From Streptomyces genisteinicus (GTDB lineage: Bacteria; Actinomycetota; Actinomycetes; Streptomycetales; Streptomycetaceae), in the NCBI RefSeq assembly GCF_014489615.1, contig NZ_CP060826.1, positions 412,917 through 476,916 on the forward strand: a stretch of 64,000 bases of DNA, read 5' to 3'. Under the pieces are notes generated by a model. The model was given only the letters and a program-made list of their open reading frames with translations. It was not told where the DNA came from and did no database searches. Positions 1-23,159 of the stretch are shown here, piece after piece. Within the stretch, counting starts at the first letter, position 1. Each line of letters begins with the position of its first letter. A program made the translations under genes and the position numbers.

Positions 1-15841
<15,841 letters not shown>

Positions 15842-15903
15842 TCGACTCGACTCCGTCACTTTTCCCTACGGCGGGCACTGGAAGGTGGAATGTCGATTCC
15901 TGG

Positions 15904-15984
15904 TCAGGGATCGGAGCACTCGCAAAAACAAGAGAGCCGTATCGCCCTCGGGCAATACGGCTCGTGAAGAGAATTATTCGTCAT
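15904..15984 (-). CDS. Possible 26-codon leader ORF in the PKS 5' leader
   Basis: An ATG at 15984 opens 26 codons ending in TGA, 62 nt before the PKS start. The peptide has four Cys codons (positions 11, 19, 21, 23). Codons 8-17 form a hairpin that is followed by a T-rich run. No convincing SD precedes the ATG, so translation would need to be leaderless or weak. It may be chance; its overlap with the hairpin is the only reason to list it. Confidence 0.22.
   Translation of the reverse strand: MTNNSLHEPYCPRAIRLSCFCECSDP
15921..15962 (-). terminator. Hairpin plus T-rich tail in the PKS leader; possible attenuator
   Basis: On the minus strand, AGCCGTAT pairs with ATACGGCT, then GCCC pairs with GGGC around a 2-nt loop with one mismatch between stems (15962-15935). 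The next bases read CTCTTGTTTTTGCG. This is the form of an intrinsic terminator. It lies about 95 nt upstream of the PKS start codon and downstream of the candidate promoter, so it could stop PKS transcription early. It could also simply block read-through from the MFS gene. Confidence 0.5.
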
Positions 15985-16028
15985 GTCGGCGGTGCGTCCG
16001 CATCGATCTGCGTGAAGGCACACCACGC

Positions 16029-16068
16029 CTGTTCGAACAGTGTGACAGCAGACGCGCTCCGGCGTCAA
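16029..16068 (-). promoter_or_regulatory. Candidate PKS promoter with an overlapping palindromic operator
   Basis: On the minus strand, TTGACG (16068-16063) and CACACT (16044-16039) are spaced 18 nt, close to a sigma-70-type promoter. The perfect 12-bp palindrome CTGTTCGAACAG (16029-16040) covers the end of the -10 box and the expected start site. That position suits a repressor site. The promoter would give a leader of about 190 nt. Confidence 0.4.
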
Positions 16069-16240
16069 TATTGCTCTGTTCGGGGGCCTGAAATCAAGAA
16101 TCTCTCGAAAACATTTCAGCTGCTTCTCCAGCGCTTCTCGTTTCCCGCGCCGTCCCGTGCCGTGCCCACGGTCCCGAGCCTTCGGCCCCGTGCCGTCCTC
16201 CGCCGTTCCGCGCCGTGACTCCCCTTTCCCGGACAACGGC

Positions 16241-16292
16241 ACCGCCGCCCTCCTTCCGCGCTGCTGTGGCGTCGCGGAAAGAGGGCGGCGGT
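16241..16292 (-). terminator. Strong hairpin terminator after the MFS gene
   Basis: Arms 16241-16260 and 16273-16292 pair over 20 bp with one mismatch and a 12-nt loop. The hairpin begins about 100 nt past the MFS stop codon on the same strand and separates that gene from the PKS. Confidence 0.7.
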
Positions 16293-16392
16293 GTGTCCCC
16301 GGCTCGAAACGGCCGCACGGCCACGGGGCCGCGGAGCCGGCCCGGGCGGCGGCAGGCCGCCCGGGCGCGGTTCAGGGGTGCGTGACAGGAGG

Positions 16393-18006
16393 TCAGGAGA
16401 CCCCCGAGGTGTCCTTCCGCTCCGCCTCGGCCGCCGACGCCTGCGCCGGGACCTCGTCCCCCTGCGGCGCGGCCTCCTCGGGCGGGACCGAGTTCCTGCG
16501 CAGCAGCGCCCACGCCAGCACACCGGCCGCGATGGCCAGGGCCGCGCCGATGCGCATGCTCACCGAGATGCCGGAGGCGAACGCCTCGCCCACCTGCTGG
16601 ATGAGCAGCGCCGGGTCGTCGCCGCGGGCGGCCACGCCCAGGGCCTCGCCGACGGAGTCCGTCGCGTCCTCGGGAATCGAGTCCGGCACACGCGAGGCGA
16701 ACAGCGCGGCGGCGAAGCTGCCCATGACCGCGATGCCGCAGGCGCTGCCGAACTCCTGCATCGTGGAGTTGAGTCCGCCCGCCACTCCGGCGCGCTCCAC
16801 CGGGATGGAGCTCACGAGGGCGTTGGACGCGGTCGGCATGGCGATGCCGGCGCCGGCGCCCATCACGGCGAGACCGGCCAGGGCCAGGCCGTAGCCGGAG
16901 TCGCGGTCCAGCATGCTCAGGATGAGCAGACCGGCTCCCATCAGGCTCAGACCGGTGGTCATCGTGGCGGGAGTGCCGATCTTCTCCGCGAGCTTCGGCC
17001 CGAACGCGGTCACCATCATGAGCGCGAGCGCCATCGGCACGACACCGAGCCCCGCCTCCAGCGGGCTGTAGTCCATCACGAACTGCAGGTACTGGGTGAA
17101 CAGGAACAGCGAGCCCGCCAGCGCGACGTAGGTCAGCGCCGTGCTGCTGACGGCACCGCTGAACGCCGGGTTCCTGAACAGCGAGACGTCCAGCATCGGT
17201 TCCGCGCAGCGGCGCTCCCAGTACGCGAAGGACACCAGCGACACCGCGCCGACCGTGAACGGGACCACCACGTGGACGGAGCTCCAGCCGTGCTCCGGCA
17301 CCGAGATGATCGCGTACACCAGGCCGACGCTCATCAGGATGGACAGCACCACACCGGGCACGTCGATCTTCCGGACCTGCGGATCACGCGACTCGGGGAC
17401 CAGGACGATCATCGTGATCAGCGCGGCCAGACCGACCGGCACGTTGATCAGCAGGACCGAGCCCCACCAGAAGTGGTTGAGCATGAACCCGCCGAGCACG
17501 GGCCCGAGGGCGACGCCGACCGCGCCCACCGCGGTCCACACGCCGATGGCCTTCGGCCGCTCCTTCTCGGGGAACACCTGCATGAGGACGGCCAGGGTGC
17601 TGGGCATCAGCAGCGCCGCGCCGACACCCATGCCGATGCGCCCGGCGATCAGCTGCGCCGGGCTGTCGGCCATCGAGGCCACTCCGGAGAACAGCGTGAA
17701 CAGCGCCACGCCGATCAGGAGCGCCTTGCGGCGCCCGATCCGGTCGGCCAGGGAGCCCGTCGTCATGAGCAGGCCGCCGACCGCCAGCGTGTAGCCGTTC
17801 ATCACCCACTGGATCGACGCGGTCGAGGCGTTGAGCGACTCCGTCATCGACGGGATCGCCACGGTCAGCACCGTGTTGTCCAGCAGCACCAGCAGTACGG
17901 CGAGACAGAGCGCGCTCAGGATCAGCCAGCGCTGTGGGTGGGGGGTGGGTCCTGCTGTCGCATCCTTCCTGTCCGCAATCGTGTGCGGCTCAGAGGCCTC
18001 GGTCAT
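16393..18006 (-). CDS. MFS drug/metabolite exporter, DHA2 (EmrB/QacA) family
   Basis: A 537-residue multi-span membrane protein, the length expected for 14-helix DHA2 transporters. It is probably a proton-driven pump exporting the cluster product and giving self-resistance. Motif A is visible as GSLADRIGRRKALLIG and motif C as GPVLGGFML near residues 145-160. The N-terminal 30 residues are polar, followed by the first helix (LILSALCLAVLLVLLDNTVL). The C-terminus ends in an acidic, Ala-rich tail. The ATG at 18006 was chosen because GGGAG lies 6 nt upstream; a longer frame to 18084 has no such site. It lies upstream of the PKS on the same strand but is cut off by a strong terminator, so it probably has its own promoter. 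Substrate is inferred from location only. Confidence 0.93.
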   Translation of the reverse strand: MTEASEPHTIADRKDATAGPTPHPQRWLILSALCLAVLLVLLDNTVLTVAIPSMTESLNASTASIQWVMNGYTLAVGGLLMTTGSLADRIGRRKALLIGVALFTLFSGVASMADSPAQLIAGRIGMGVGAALLMPSTLAVLMQVFPEKERPKAIGVWTAVGAVGVALGPVLGGFMLNHFWWGSVLLINVPVGLAALITMIVLVPESRDPQVRKIDVPGVVLSILMSVGLVYAIISVPEHGWSSVHVVVPFTVGAVSLVSFAYWERRCAEPMLDVSLFRNPAFSGAVSSTALTYVALAGSLFLFTQYLQFVMDYSPLEAGLGVVPMALALMMVTAFGPKLAEKIGTPATMTTGLSLMGAGLLILSMLDRDSGYGLALAGLAVMGAGAGIAMPTASNALVSSIPVERAGVAGGLNSTMQEFGSACGIAVMGSFAAALFASRVPDSIPEDATDSVGEALGVAARGDDPALLIQQVGEAFASGISVSMRIGAALAIAAGVLAWALLRRNSVPPEEAAPQGDEVPAQASAAEAERKDTSGVS

Positions 18007-18562
18007 GGAGGCTCCCTTCCAAAAGCTTTTGACGTACAAGGTGAGAGGGGGGAACGGCGCACGTACGGGAAGGGTGCACCGCAATGACGCCCCACGAGTA
18101 TGGGCGTCCGGACAGGCTACGGAAAGACGAATCCGGTTTCCCTCGACTCCCTCTCAAGGGCGATGCGGTGAATCACGTCGCCGTGGCCGACGGATACCCG
18201 AACGGTGGCCGGAACGAGCATTTTCCGTTCCATGCCGATGCATTTCTCCAGAGATTTTCCATCGTTTCTCCAGCGCCCCTTGAGCCGTTTTCGAGCGGGC
18301 GGCGCCGCGCGGCGCCGATCGGTCCGGCCAGCCGTTGCACGGCAGACCCGTCGGCCCCGGCCGGCGGCCCGCCGGGAAGCCCGCCCCGCGCCCCGCGTCC
18401 GGCCCGTCCGCGGTGCCCGGGGGAGGGGCGGCCCCGGCCGGCCGTCCGGGCGGGGCCCAGGCGGCCTCGAGGCGGACTGGGGCCGGATTCGAGCGATTCT
18501 CCAGAAGCCGGTGATGCCCTGGGCCGGGTACGGGAACAACCGTCGAACGCCAGGAGGCAGCC
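18007..18562. other. Intergenic region between divergent MFS and DUF5302 genes
   Basis: This 556-bp gap must hold the promoters of two divergent transcripts. I see three copies of TTCTCCAG (18244-18251, 18266-18273, 18497-18504) and the palindrome at 18020. No coding sequence is convincing; the open frames here are GC-composition artefacts. Confidence 0.6.
18020..18031. promoter_or_regulatory. Perfect 12-bp palindrome before the MFS gene
   Basis: CAAAAGCTTTTG is an AT-rich perfect palindrome placed 14 nt from the MFS start codon in very GC-rich DNA. It overlaps a looser inverted repeat (CTTTTGACGTACAAG). A repressor operator is possible, but no regulator gene lies nearby. Confidence 0.3.
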
Positions 18563-18748
18563 ATGGCTGACACGCCCCCCGCGCACCATGCCGAAGAGGA
18601 TGCGGCCAAGCGCCGGTTCCGGGAAGCCCTTGCGAAGAAGACACGCAACTCGCAGGCGCGTGCCGCTCAGGAGGAAGGCCGGCTGAAGGTCAAGAACGCG
18701 AGTGGCGCCGCCGATCAGAAGCGGTTCTTCCGGCGCAAGACCGGGTGA
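18563..18748 (+). CDS. Small DUF5302-family protein, copy 1
   Basis: A 61-residue, highly charged protein preceded by AGGAGG, 6 nt before the ATG. The central RRFREALAKK helix and the C-terminal RRKTG end match the actinobacterial DUF5302 family as I remember it; function is unknown. There is no signal peptide or membrane segment. It is a close relative of the next gene (18971), sharing the layout of an acidic N-terminus, FREAL core, LKVK and Arg/Lys-rich tail. A strong terminator follows, so the two copies are probably transcribed separately. Any role in the cluster is inferred only from position. Confidence 0.82.
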   Translation: MADTPPAHHAEEDAAKRRFREALAKKTRNSQARAAQEEGRLKVKNASGAADQKRFFRRKTG

Positions 18749-18776
18749 CGGCTTCCGGGCCGGGCGCGGTCCGCCC

Positions 18777-18820
18777 CGACGACGTGCCCCGGTCCCCGCG
18801 ACCGGGGCACGGCGTCGTCG
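18777..18820 (+). terminator. Hairpin terminator after DUF5302 copy 1
   Basis: GTGCCCCGGTC and GACCGGGGCAC form a perfect 11-bp stem with a 5-nt loop. The stem is extended by CGACGAC/GTCGTCG with a 3-nt bulge. It starts 29 nt after the stop codon. Confidence 0.75.
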
Positions 18821-18905
18821 CGCGCCCATGGCGTGAGGTGCGGAGCCGGGCATCCGGCCCGGTGCACCCGTACACATGCCCTTCGGGCGCGTGATGCGTC
18901 CGAAA

Positions 18906-18944
18906 TCCAGCCTCGTCCGCACCCCATCCGTGGGCCAGGCTGGA
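18906..18944 (+). promoter_or_regulatory. Inverted repeat upstream of DUF5302 copy 2
   Basis: TCCAGCCT (18906-18913) and AGGCTGGA (18937-18944) are perfect 8-bp inverted repeats 23 nt apart, ending 26 nt before the start codon. This may be an operator or a leader stem; no regulator is known. Confidence 0.3.
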
Positions 18945-18970
18945 ACCGTCCCCCTACACAGGAGGTGCAC

Positions 18971-19153
18971 ATGGCGGAGACGCCGGAGAACAACGCCGAG
19001 GAGAAGTCCGCCCGCGACCGGTTCCGCGAGGCGCTGGAGCGCAAGCAGAACCAGACCCGCTCCCAGCAGGCGCACGAGGACGGCCGCATGAAGGTGAAGA
19101 GCATGAGCGGCCAGGCGGGCAAGAAGCGGTACATCCGGAGGAAGACCGGCTGA
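18971..19153 (+). CDS. Small DUF5302-family protein, copy 2
   Basis: A 60-residue charged protein with AGGAGG 5 nt before the ATG. It carries the same landmarks as copy 1: acidic N-terminus, RFREALERK, MKVKSMSG and a terminal RRKTG. The two proteins are clearly paralogous but far from identical, so the duplication is not recent. No enzyme motif or membrane segment is visible. DUF5302 has no known function. The spacing from copy 1 (222 bp) and the terminator between them argue for independent promoters. Confidence 0.82.
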   Translation: MAETPENNAEEKSARDRFREALERKQNQTRSQQAHEDGRMKVKSMSGQAGKKRYIRRKTG

Positions 19154-19538
19154 CCGGACAGCCCCAGTGTGCCGTCGGTGCGTCGCCCGCACCGGCGGCA
19201 TTCTGCTGCCGGCCGCCGTCGGGTGCCGCCCGTCGCCGGACGCGGGCGAGGCACCGCACCCCGGCACGAGAAGTGACGGGAGAGCCCCGGGATTCCCCTG
19301 GTGCGCCCGGGACGTCCCGTGCACGCCGACGCGTTCCGGCCACGTGCGCGGTCCCCGGCACCGCCCGGACCGCACCCCGCGAACGCCGCGCCCCGCGAAC
19401 GCCGCCCCCGCGCGCGGTCCGCATCCGGGGCGGGGCCTTCACCCCCGCCGCGAGCACCGCCCGCGCGCCGGCACCGGCCGCGTCACCTGCTCCGTGTCAG
19501 CCCACCCGTGTCAGCCGACCCGTCTCACCCCCGTCGCG
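19154..19538. other. Intergenic region with short tandem repeats
   Basis: A gap between convergent genes. It contains CCCCGCGAACGCCGC twice (19375-19389, 19391-19405) and a 14-nt period repeat of GTGTCAGCC near 19494-19516. A weak hairpin (GGCTG/CAGCC, 19148-19163) overlaps the DUF5302 stop codon. No gene is supported. Confidence 0.6.
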
Positions 19539-20414
19539 TCACACGCCGTGCGCCGCCGCCGCCCCGGCCGGCTCCGGCCCGAACGCCGCCCGGTGGTCCT
19601 CGGCCCACACCCGGAACGGCCGCGCCGGTGATCCGGTCACCGAGCGCACCGCGTCCACGACCTGGGTCTTGGCCCCGTCGCGCTGCCGGAGCGCGGAGGC
19701 CATGAGGGCCTGCGCCACCGGCTCCGGGTGGCGCGTCCGCAGCGCCGCGAGCGTCCTCTCGGGCGTCAGCTCCTCGAAGCGCAGGGTGACGCCGAGCGCC
19801 TGGCCGAGATGGTGCGCCTGCTCCACGGGGGTGACGGCCGCCGGTCCGGTCAGCGTGTAGGAACGGCCCGCGTGCCCGCCTTCGGTCAGCGTCCGCACGG
19901 CGACCTCCGCGATGTCCCGGGGATCGGCGCAGGCGTTGGCCGACGTCCCGTACAGCGCCCTGACCACCCGCTCCGAGCGGACGGACGCCGCCCACGACAG
20001 CGTGTTGCTCATGAACGAGCGCGGTCGCAGCAGCGTCCACTCCAGGCCGCTGTCCCGCAGCGCCTTCTCGTTGTCGCGCTGCCAGCGGGTGATGAGGTCG
20101 TCGGCCAGCGGGTCGAGCACGGCCGCCGCCGACAGCTTCACCACCCGTTCCACGCCCGCCCTGCGGGCGGCCCGCAGGAAGCGCACGTCGTCCTGCTCGC
20201 CGACCCGGCAGGTCACCAGGAGCGCCGTCCGCACGCCGGCCAGCGCGCGCCCGAGCGAGGCGTCGTCCCCGTAGTCGGCGACGACGGCCTCATGGGCCGG
20301 CCGGACCGGGGCCGACGCGGCGTTGCGGCTCAGCAGGCGGGCGGGCACGCCCTCGGGCAGCCGCCGTACGACCTCGCGCCCCACCGTCCCCGTCGCACCG
20401 GTCACCAGGATCAT
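19539..20414 (-). CDS. NmrA-like NAD(P)-binding oxidoreductase (atypical SDR)
   Basis: A 291-residue Rossmann-fold protein. The N-terminal dinucleotide motif is TGATGTVG (residues 5-12), and the following layout (RLLSRN, VVADYGDDASL, TALLVTC) is that of the NmrA/NAD(P)H-azoreductase-like atypical SDR group. The catalytic YxxxK of classical SDRs is not evident, as in sensor or isoflavone-reductase-type relatives. The ATG at 20414 was chosen over upstream starts because GGGGGAG lies 7 nt before it. It is divergent from the PPTase gene. It could reduce a pathway intermediate or be an unrelated redox sensor; substrate cannot be inferred. Confidence 0.85.
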   Translation of the reverse strand: MILVTGATGTVGREVVRRLPEGVPARLLSRNAASAPVRPAHEAVVADYGDDASLGRALAGVRTALLVTCRVGEQDDVRFLRAARRAGVERVVKLSAAAVLDPLADDLITRWQRDNEKALRDSGLEWTLLRPRSFMSNTLSWAASVRSERVVRALYGTSANACADPRDIAEVAVRTLTEGGHAGRSYTLTGPAAVTPVEQAHHLGQALGVTLRFEELTPERTLAALRTRHPEPVAQALMASALRQRDGAKTQVVDAVRSVTGSPARPFRVWAEDHRAAFGPEPAGAAAAHGV

Positions 20415-20500
20415 CGAGCGTCTCCCCCCTCGTTCACCGGGTCCATCGAGCGTCCCCTCCCCGTTCCGCTCCCGGAGCCGCAAGGCGTCCCCGGAGAGAA

Positions 20501-20506
20501 AATATA
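20501..20506 (-). promoter_or_regulatory. Candidate -10 element for the NmrA-like gene
   Basis: TATATT on the minus strand lies in a short AT-rich patch about 87 nt upstream of the start codon. A matching -35 is weak. It is the only sigma-70-like box in this gap. Confidence 0.35.
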
Positions 20507-20684
20507 CCGGCGGAGCGGTTCTTTCCAGTGTCTGACGCTCCCTCATATCGGTTGTGGCACAGCATTGTTGCCGTCACGACGGTCGCTCGAGGGCGGCTCC
20601 AGAGTGCGTCGAGAACCCCTTCGGTCCGCGCGCCGCCGCCCTACAGTTCCCGCAGGACCGGTATGTACCCCAGGAGGTGTCGAG

Positions 20685-20753
20685 GTGCCGTCGTCGGACC
20701 AGGCCACGAGGGACCGCCGCGGGTCCACCACCGCTGCCGGGGCGGGGCGTTGA
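20685..20753 (+). CDS. Possible 22-codon ORF coupled to the PPTase start
   Basis: AGGAGG ends 7 nt before a GTG that opens 22 codons. They end in a TGA overlapping the TTG start of the PPTase (TTGA at 20750-20753). The site has the best SD of the region, so ribosomes probably load here. The ORF may be a coupling leader, or it may be the true PPTase N-terminus if a base is miscalled. Confidence 0.35.
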   Translation: MPSSDQATRDRRGSTTAAGAGR

Positions 20754-21415
20754 TCGAACGTCTCCTCCCCCCGGGCGTGGCCACCGCCGTCGCCCACGGC
20801 GACCCGGACATCCCGGAAGAGCTCCTGCCCGGCGAGGAGGAACGCGTCCACCGCTCCGTGCCCGCCCGGCGCCGGGAGTACGCCACGGCCAGGCGCTGCG
20901 CGCGGACCGCCCTCGCCGCCCTGGGGCTGCCGGAGCCACCCCTGCCGGCCGGGCCGTCGGGTGCGCCCCGCTGGCCCGTCGGAGTCGTCGGCAGCATCAC
21001 CCACTGCGAGGGGTACCGGGCCGCGGCGGTCGCCCGCACGACCGGCACCGCGGCTCTGGGCATCGATGCGGAACGGCATCTGCCGCTGCCCGGGGGCGCG
21101 CTGGGACACATCGCCGACGACGCGGAACGGGCGTGCCTCGCACGGCTGGCGCAGGACCGGCCGGGCGTCTGCTGGGACACGGTGCTCTTCAGCGCAAAGG
21201 AGGCCGTCTACAAGGCCTGGCACCCCCACTTCCCGCGGAAGCTGTCGTTCGCGGACGCGTCGCTGACCTTCCGGACGGAGCCCGCCGGCACCTGCGGCAC
21301 GTTCACCGCGCGGCTCCTCGTACCGGGTTCCCCGTACGGCTGCTTCCCGGGTCGCTGGACCGTGGCGGACGGCCTGGTGGTCACTGCGGTGCACCTGGCG
21401 GCGCCGTCCGCCTGA
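20750..21415 (+). CDS. Sfp/EntD-type 4'-phosphopantetheinyl transferase
   Basis: This enzyme would transfer the phosphopantetheine arm of CoA to the serine of ACP and PCP domains, which the megasynthases here need. Visible motifs are VGSITHCEGY, the Mg-binding LGIDAER and FSAKEAVYKAW, in the order and spacing of the family. From the TTG at 20750 the protein is 221 residues and starts IERLLPPGVA, which is how relatives usually begin. The same frame extends upstream to ATGs at 20663 and 20528, but those residues look non-coding. The TTG overlaps the stop of a 22-codon ORF with a strong SD. The gene is convergent with ahcY. Confidence 0.92.
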   Translation: MIERLLPPGVATAVAHGDPDIPEELLPGEEERVHRSVPARRREYATARRCARTALAALGLPEPPLPAGPSGAPRWPVGVVGSITHCEGYRAAAVARTTGTAALGIDAERHLPLPGGALGHIADDAERACLARLAQDRPGVCWDTVLFSAKEAVYKAWHPHFPRKLSFADASLTFRTEPAGTCGTFTARLLVPGSPYGCFPGRWTVADGLVVTAVHLAAPSA

Positions 21416-21524
21416 CCTCTCCGCGTACCGGGGCCGCCCGCGTACCGGCGCCGCCCGCTCGGGCCGCGCCGGGCCCGAGCGGGACCGCCCGGGCCGCAAC
21501 CGTCCGCCGCCGGACACGGCGAAT

Positions 21525-21563
21525 GCCCGCCGGTACCCCTCGGGGGCGGGGGCGCCGGCGGGC
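21525..21563. terminator. Hairpin between convergent PPTase and ahcY genes
   Basis: GCCCGCCGG and CCGGCGGGC form a perfect 9-bp stem around a 21-nt loop that can pair further internally. It lies midway between the two stop codons and could serve both strands. Confidence 0.55.
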
Positions 21564-21695
21564 GGGGCCCCGCGAAGGCTGGTGGCCCTGTGCGCCGCGG
21601 GGCTCACGACACCGAGTGTTCCGTCCCGGCCTCGACCTGTGCTCGCGCAGCGGTCGAGGGCCGGGGCGTCCGCAGCCCGGGGCCGGGATCGGAGG

Positions 21696-23159
21696 TCAGT
21701 AGCGGTAGTGGTCCGACTTGTACGGGCCGTCGACCTTCACACCGATGTACTCCGCCTGCTCCGGGCGCAGGGTGGTGAGTTTGACGCCGAGGGAGTCGAG
21801 GTGGAGGCGGGCGACCTTCTCGTCGAGGTGCTTGGGGAGCACGTAGACGTCGGTGGGGTACTCCTGCGGCTTGGTGAACAGCTCGATCTGGGCCAGGGTC
21901 TGGTCCGCGAAGGAGTTGGACATGACGAAGGAGGGGTGGCCGGTCGCGTTGCCGAGGTTGAGCAGGCGGCCCTCGGAGAGCACGATGAGGACCTTGCCGT
22001 CGGGGAACGTCCAGGTGTGGACCTGGGGCTTGACCTCGTCCTTGACGATGCCGGGGAGCTGGGCGAGGCCGGCCATGTCGATCTCGTTGTCGAAGTGGCC
22101 GATGTTCCCCACGATGGCCTGGTGCTTCATCCTGGCCATGTCGGAGGCCATGATGATGTCCTTGTTGCCGGTGGTGGTGACGAAGATGTCGGCCGTCTCC
22201 ACGACCTCGTCCAGCGTGGTCACCTGGTAGCCGTCCATCGCCGCCTGCAGCGCGCAGATCGGGTCGATCTCCGTGATGATCACCCGGGCGCCCTGGCCCC
22301 GCAGGGACTCCGCGCAGCCCTTCCCGACGTCGCCGTAGCCGCAGACGACCGCGGTCTTGCCGCCGATGAGGACGTCGGTGGCCCGGTTGATCCCGTCGAT
22401 CAGCGAGTGCCGGCAGCCGTACTTGTTGTCGAACTTCGACTTCGTGACCGCGTCGTTGACGTTGATCGCCGGGAACAGCAGCGTGCCCTCGCGGTGCATC
22501 TCGTACAGCCGGTGGACACCCGTCGTCGTCTCCTCCGTCACACCCCGGATCTCCGACGCCAGCTGCGTCCACTTCTGCGGGCTCTCACCCAGCGTCCGGT
22601 TCAGCAGCCGCAGGATGTGCCCGTACTCCTCACTGTCCGCCGTCGACGGATCCGGAGCCGCACCCGCCTTCTCGAACTCCACACCCTTGTGCACCAGCAG
22701 CGTGGCGTCACCACCGTCGTCCAGAATCATGTTCGGACCGCCCGTAGCGGTGTCCGGCCAGGTCAGCGCCTGCTCCGTGCACCACCAGTACTCCTCCAGC
22801 GTCTCGCCCTTCCAGGCGAAGACCGGCACACCCTTCGGCTCCTCCGGCGTGCCCTGCGGACCCACCGCGATCGCCGCCGCGGCATGGTCCTGCGTCGAAT
22901 AGATGTTGCACGACGCCCAGCGGACGTCCGCACCGAGAGCCACCAGGGTCTCGATCAGCACCGCCGTCTGCACCGTCATGTGCAGCGAACCCGTGATCCG
23001 CGCACCCGCCAGCGGCTGCGCCGCCGCGTACTCGTGACGGATCGACATCAGACCGGGCATCTCGTGCTCGGCAAGCGTGATCTCCTTGCGGCCGAAAGCG
23101 GCAAGCGAGAGGTCGGCGACCCTGAAGTCCGTGAACTCAGCGGTGGACTGCGAGGACAT
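21696..23159 (-). CDS. ahcY: S-adenosyl-L-homocysteine hydrolase
   Basis: AhcY splits S-adenosylhomocysteine into adenosine and homocysteine, removing the product that inhibits methyltransferases. The 487-residue protein has the NAD-binding GYGDVGKG (Rossmann), the substrate motifs LHMTVQTAVL and NVNDAVTKSKFDNKYGCR, and the C-terminal KSDHYRY end shared by nearly all family members. Length is normal for bacterial AhcY. The ATG at 23159 has AAGGAG 9 nt upstream and starts 23 nt inside the end of metF, so the two are probably translationally coupled. It is the last gene of metK-metF-ahcY. Whether this is the housekeeping copy or an extra cluster copy cannot be told from this window. Confidence 0.97.
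   Translation of the reverse strand: MSSQSTAEFTDFRVADLSLAAFGRKEITLAEHEMPGLMSIRHEYAAAQPLAGARITGSLHMTVQTAVLIETLVALGADVRWASCNIYSTQDHAAAAIAVGPQGTPEEPKGVPVFAWKGETLEEYWWCTEQALTWPDTATGGPNMILDDGGDATLLVHKGVEFEKAGAAPDPSTADSEEYGHILRLLNRTLGESPQKWTQLASEIRGVTEETTTGVHRLYEMHREGTLLFPAINVNDAVTKSKFDNKYGCRHSLIDGINRATDVLIGGKTAVVCGYGDVGKGCAESLRGQGARVIITEIDPICALQAAMDGYQVTTLDEVVETADIFVTTTGNKDIIMASDMARMKHQAIVGNIGHFDNEIDMAGLAQLPGIVKDEVKPQVHTWTFPDGKVLIVLSEGRLLNLGNATGHPSFVMSNSFADQTLAQIELFTKPQEYPTDVYVLPKHLDEKVARLHLDSLGVKLTTLRPEQAEYIGVKVDGPYKSDHYRY

Noticed and set aside
16029..16040. LexA (SOS) box
   Set aside because: The actinobacterial box has two half-sites separated by four bases; this palindrome is continuous and lacks that arrangement.
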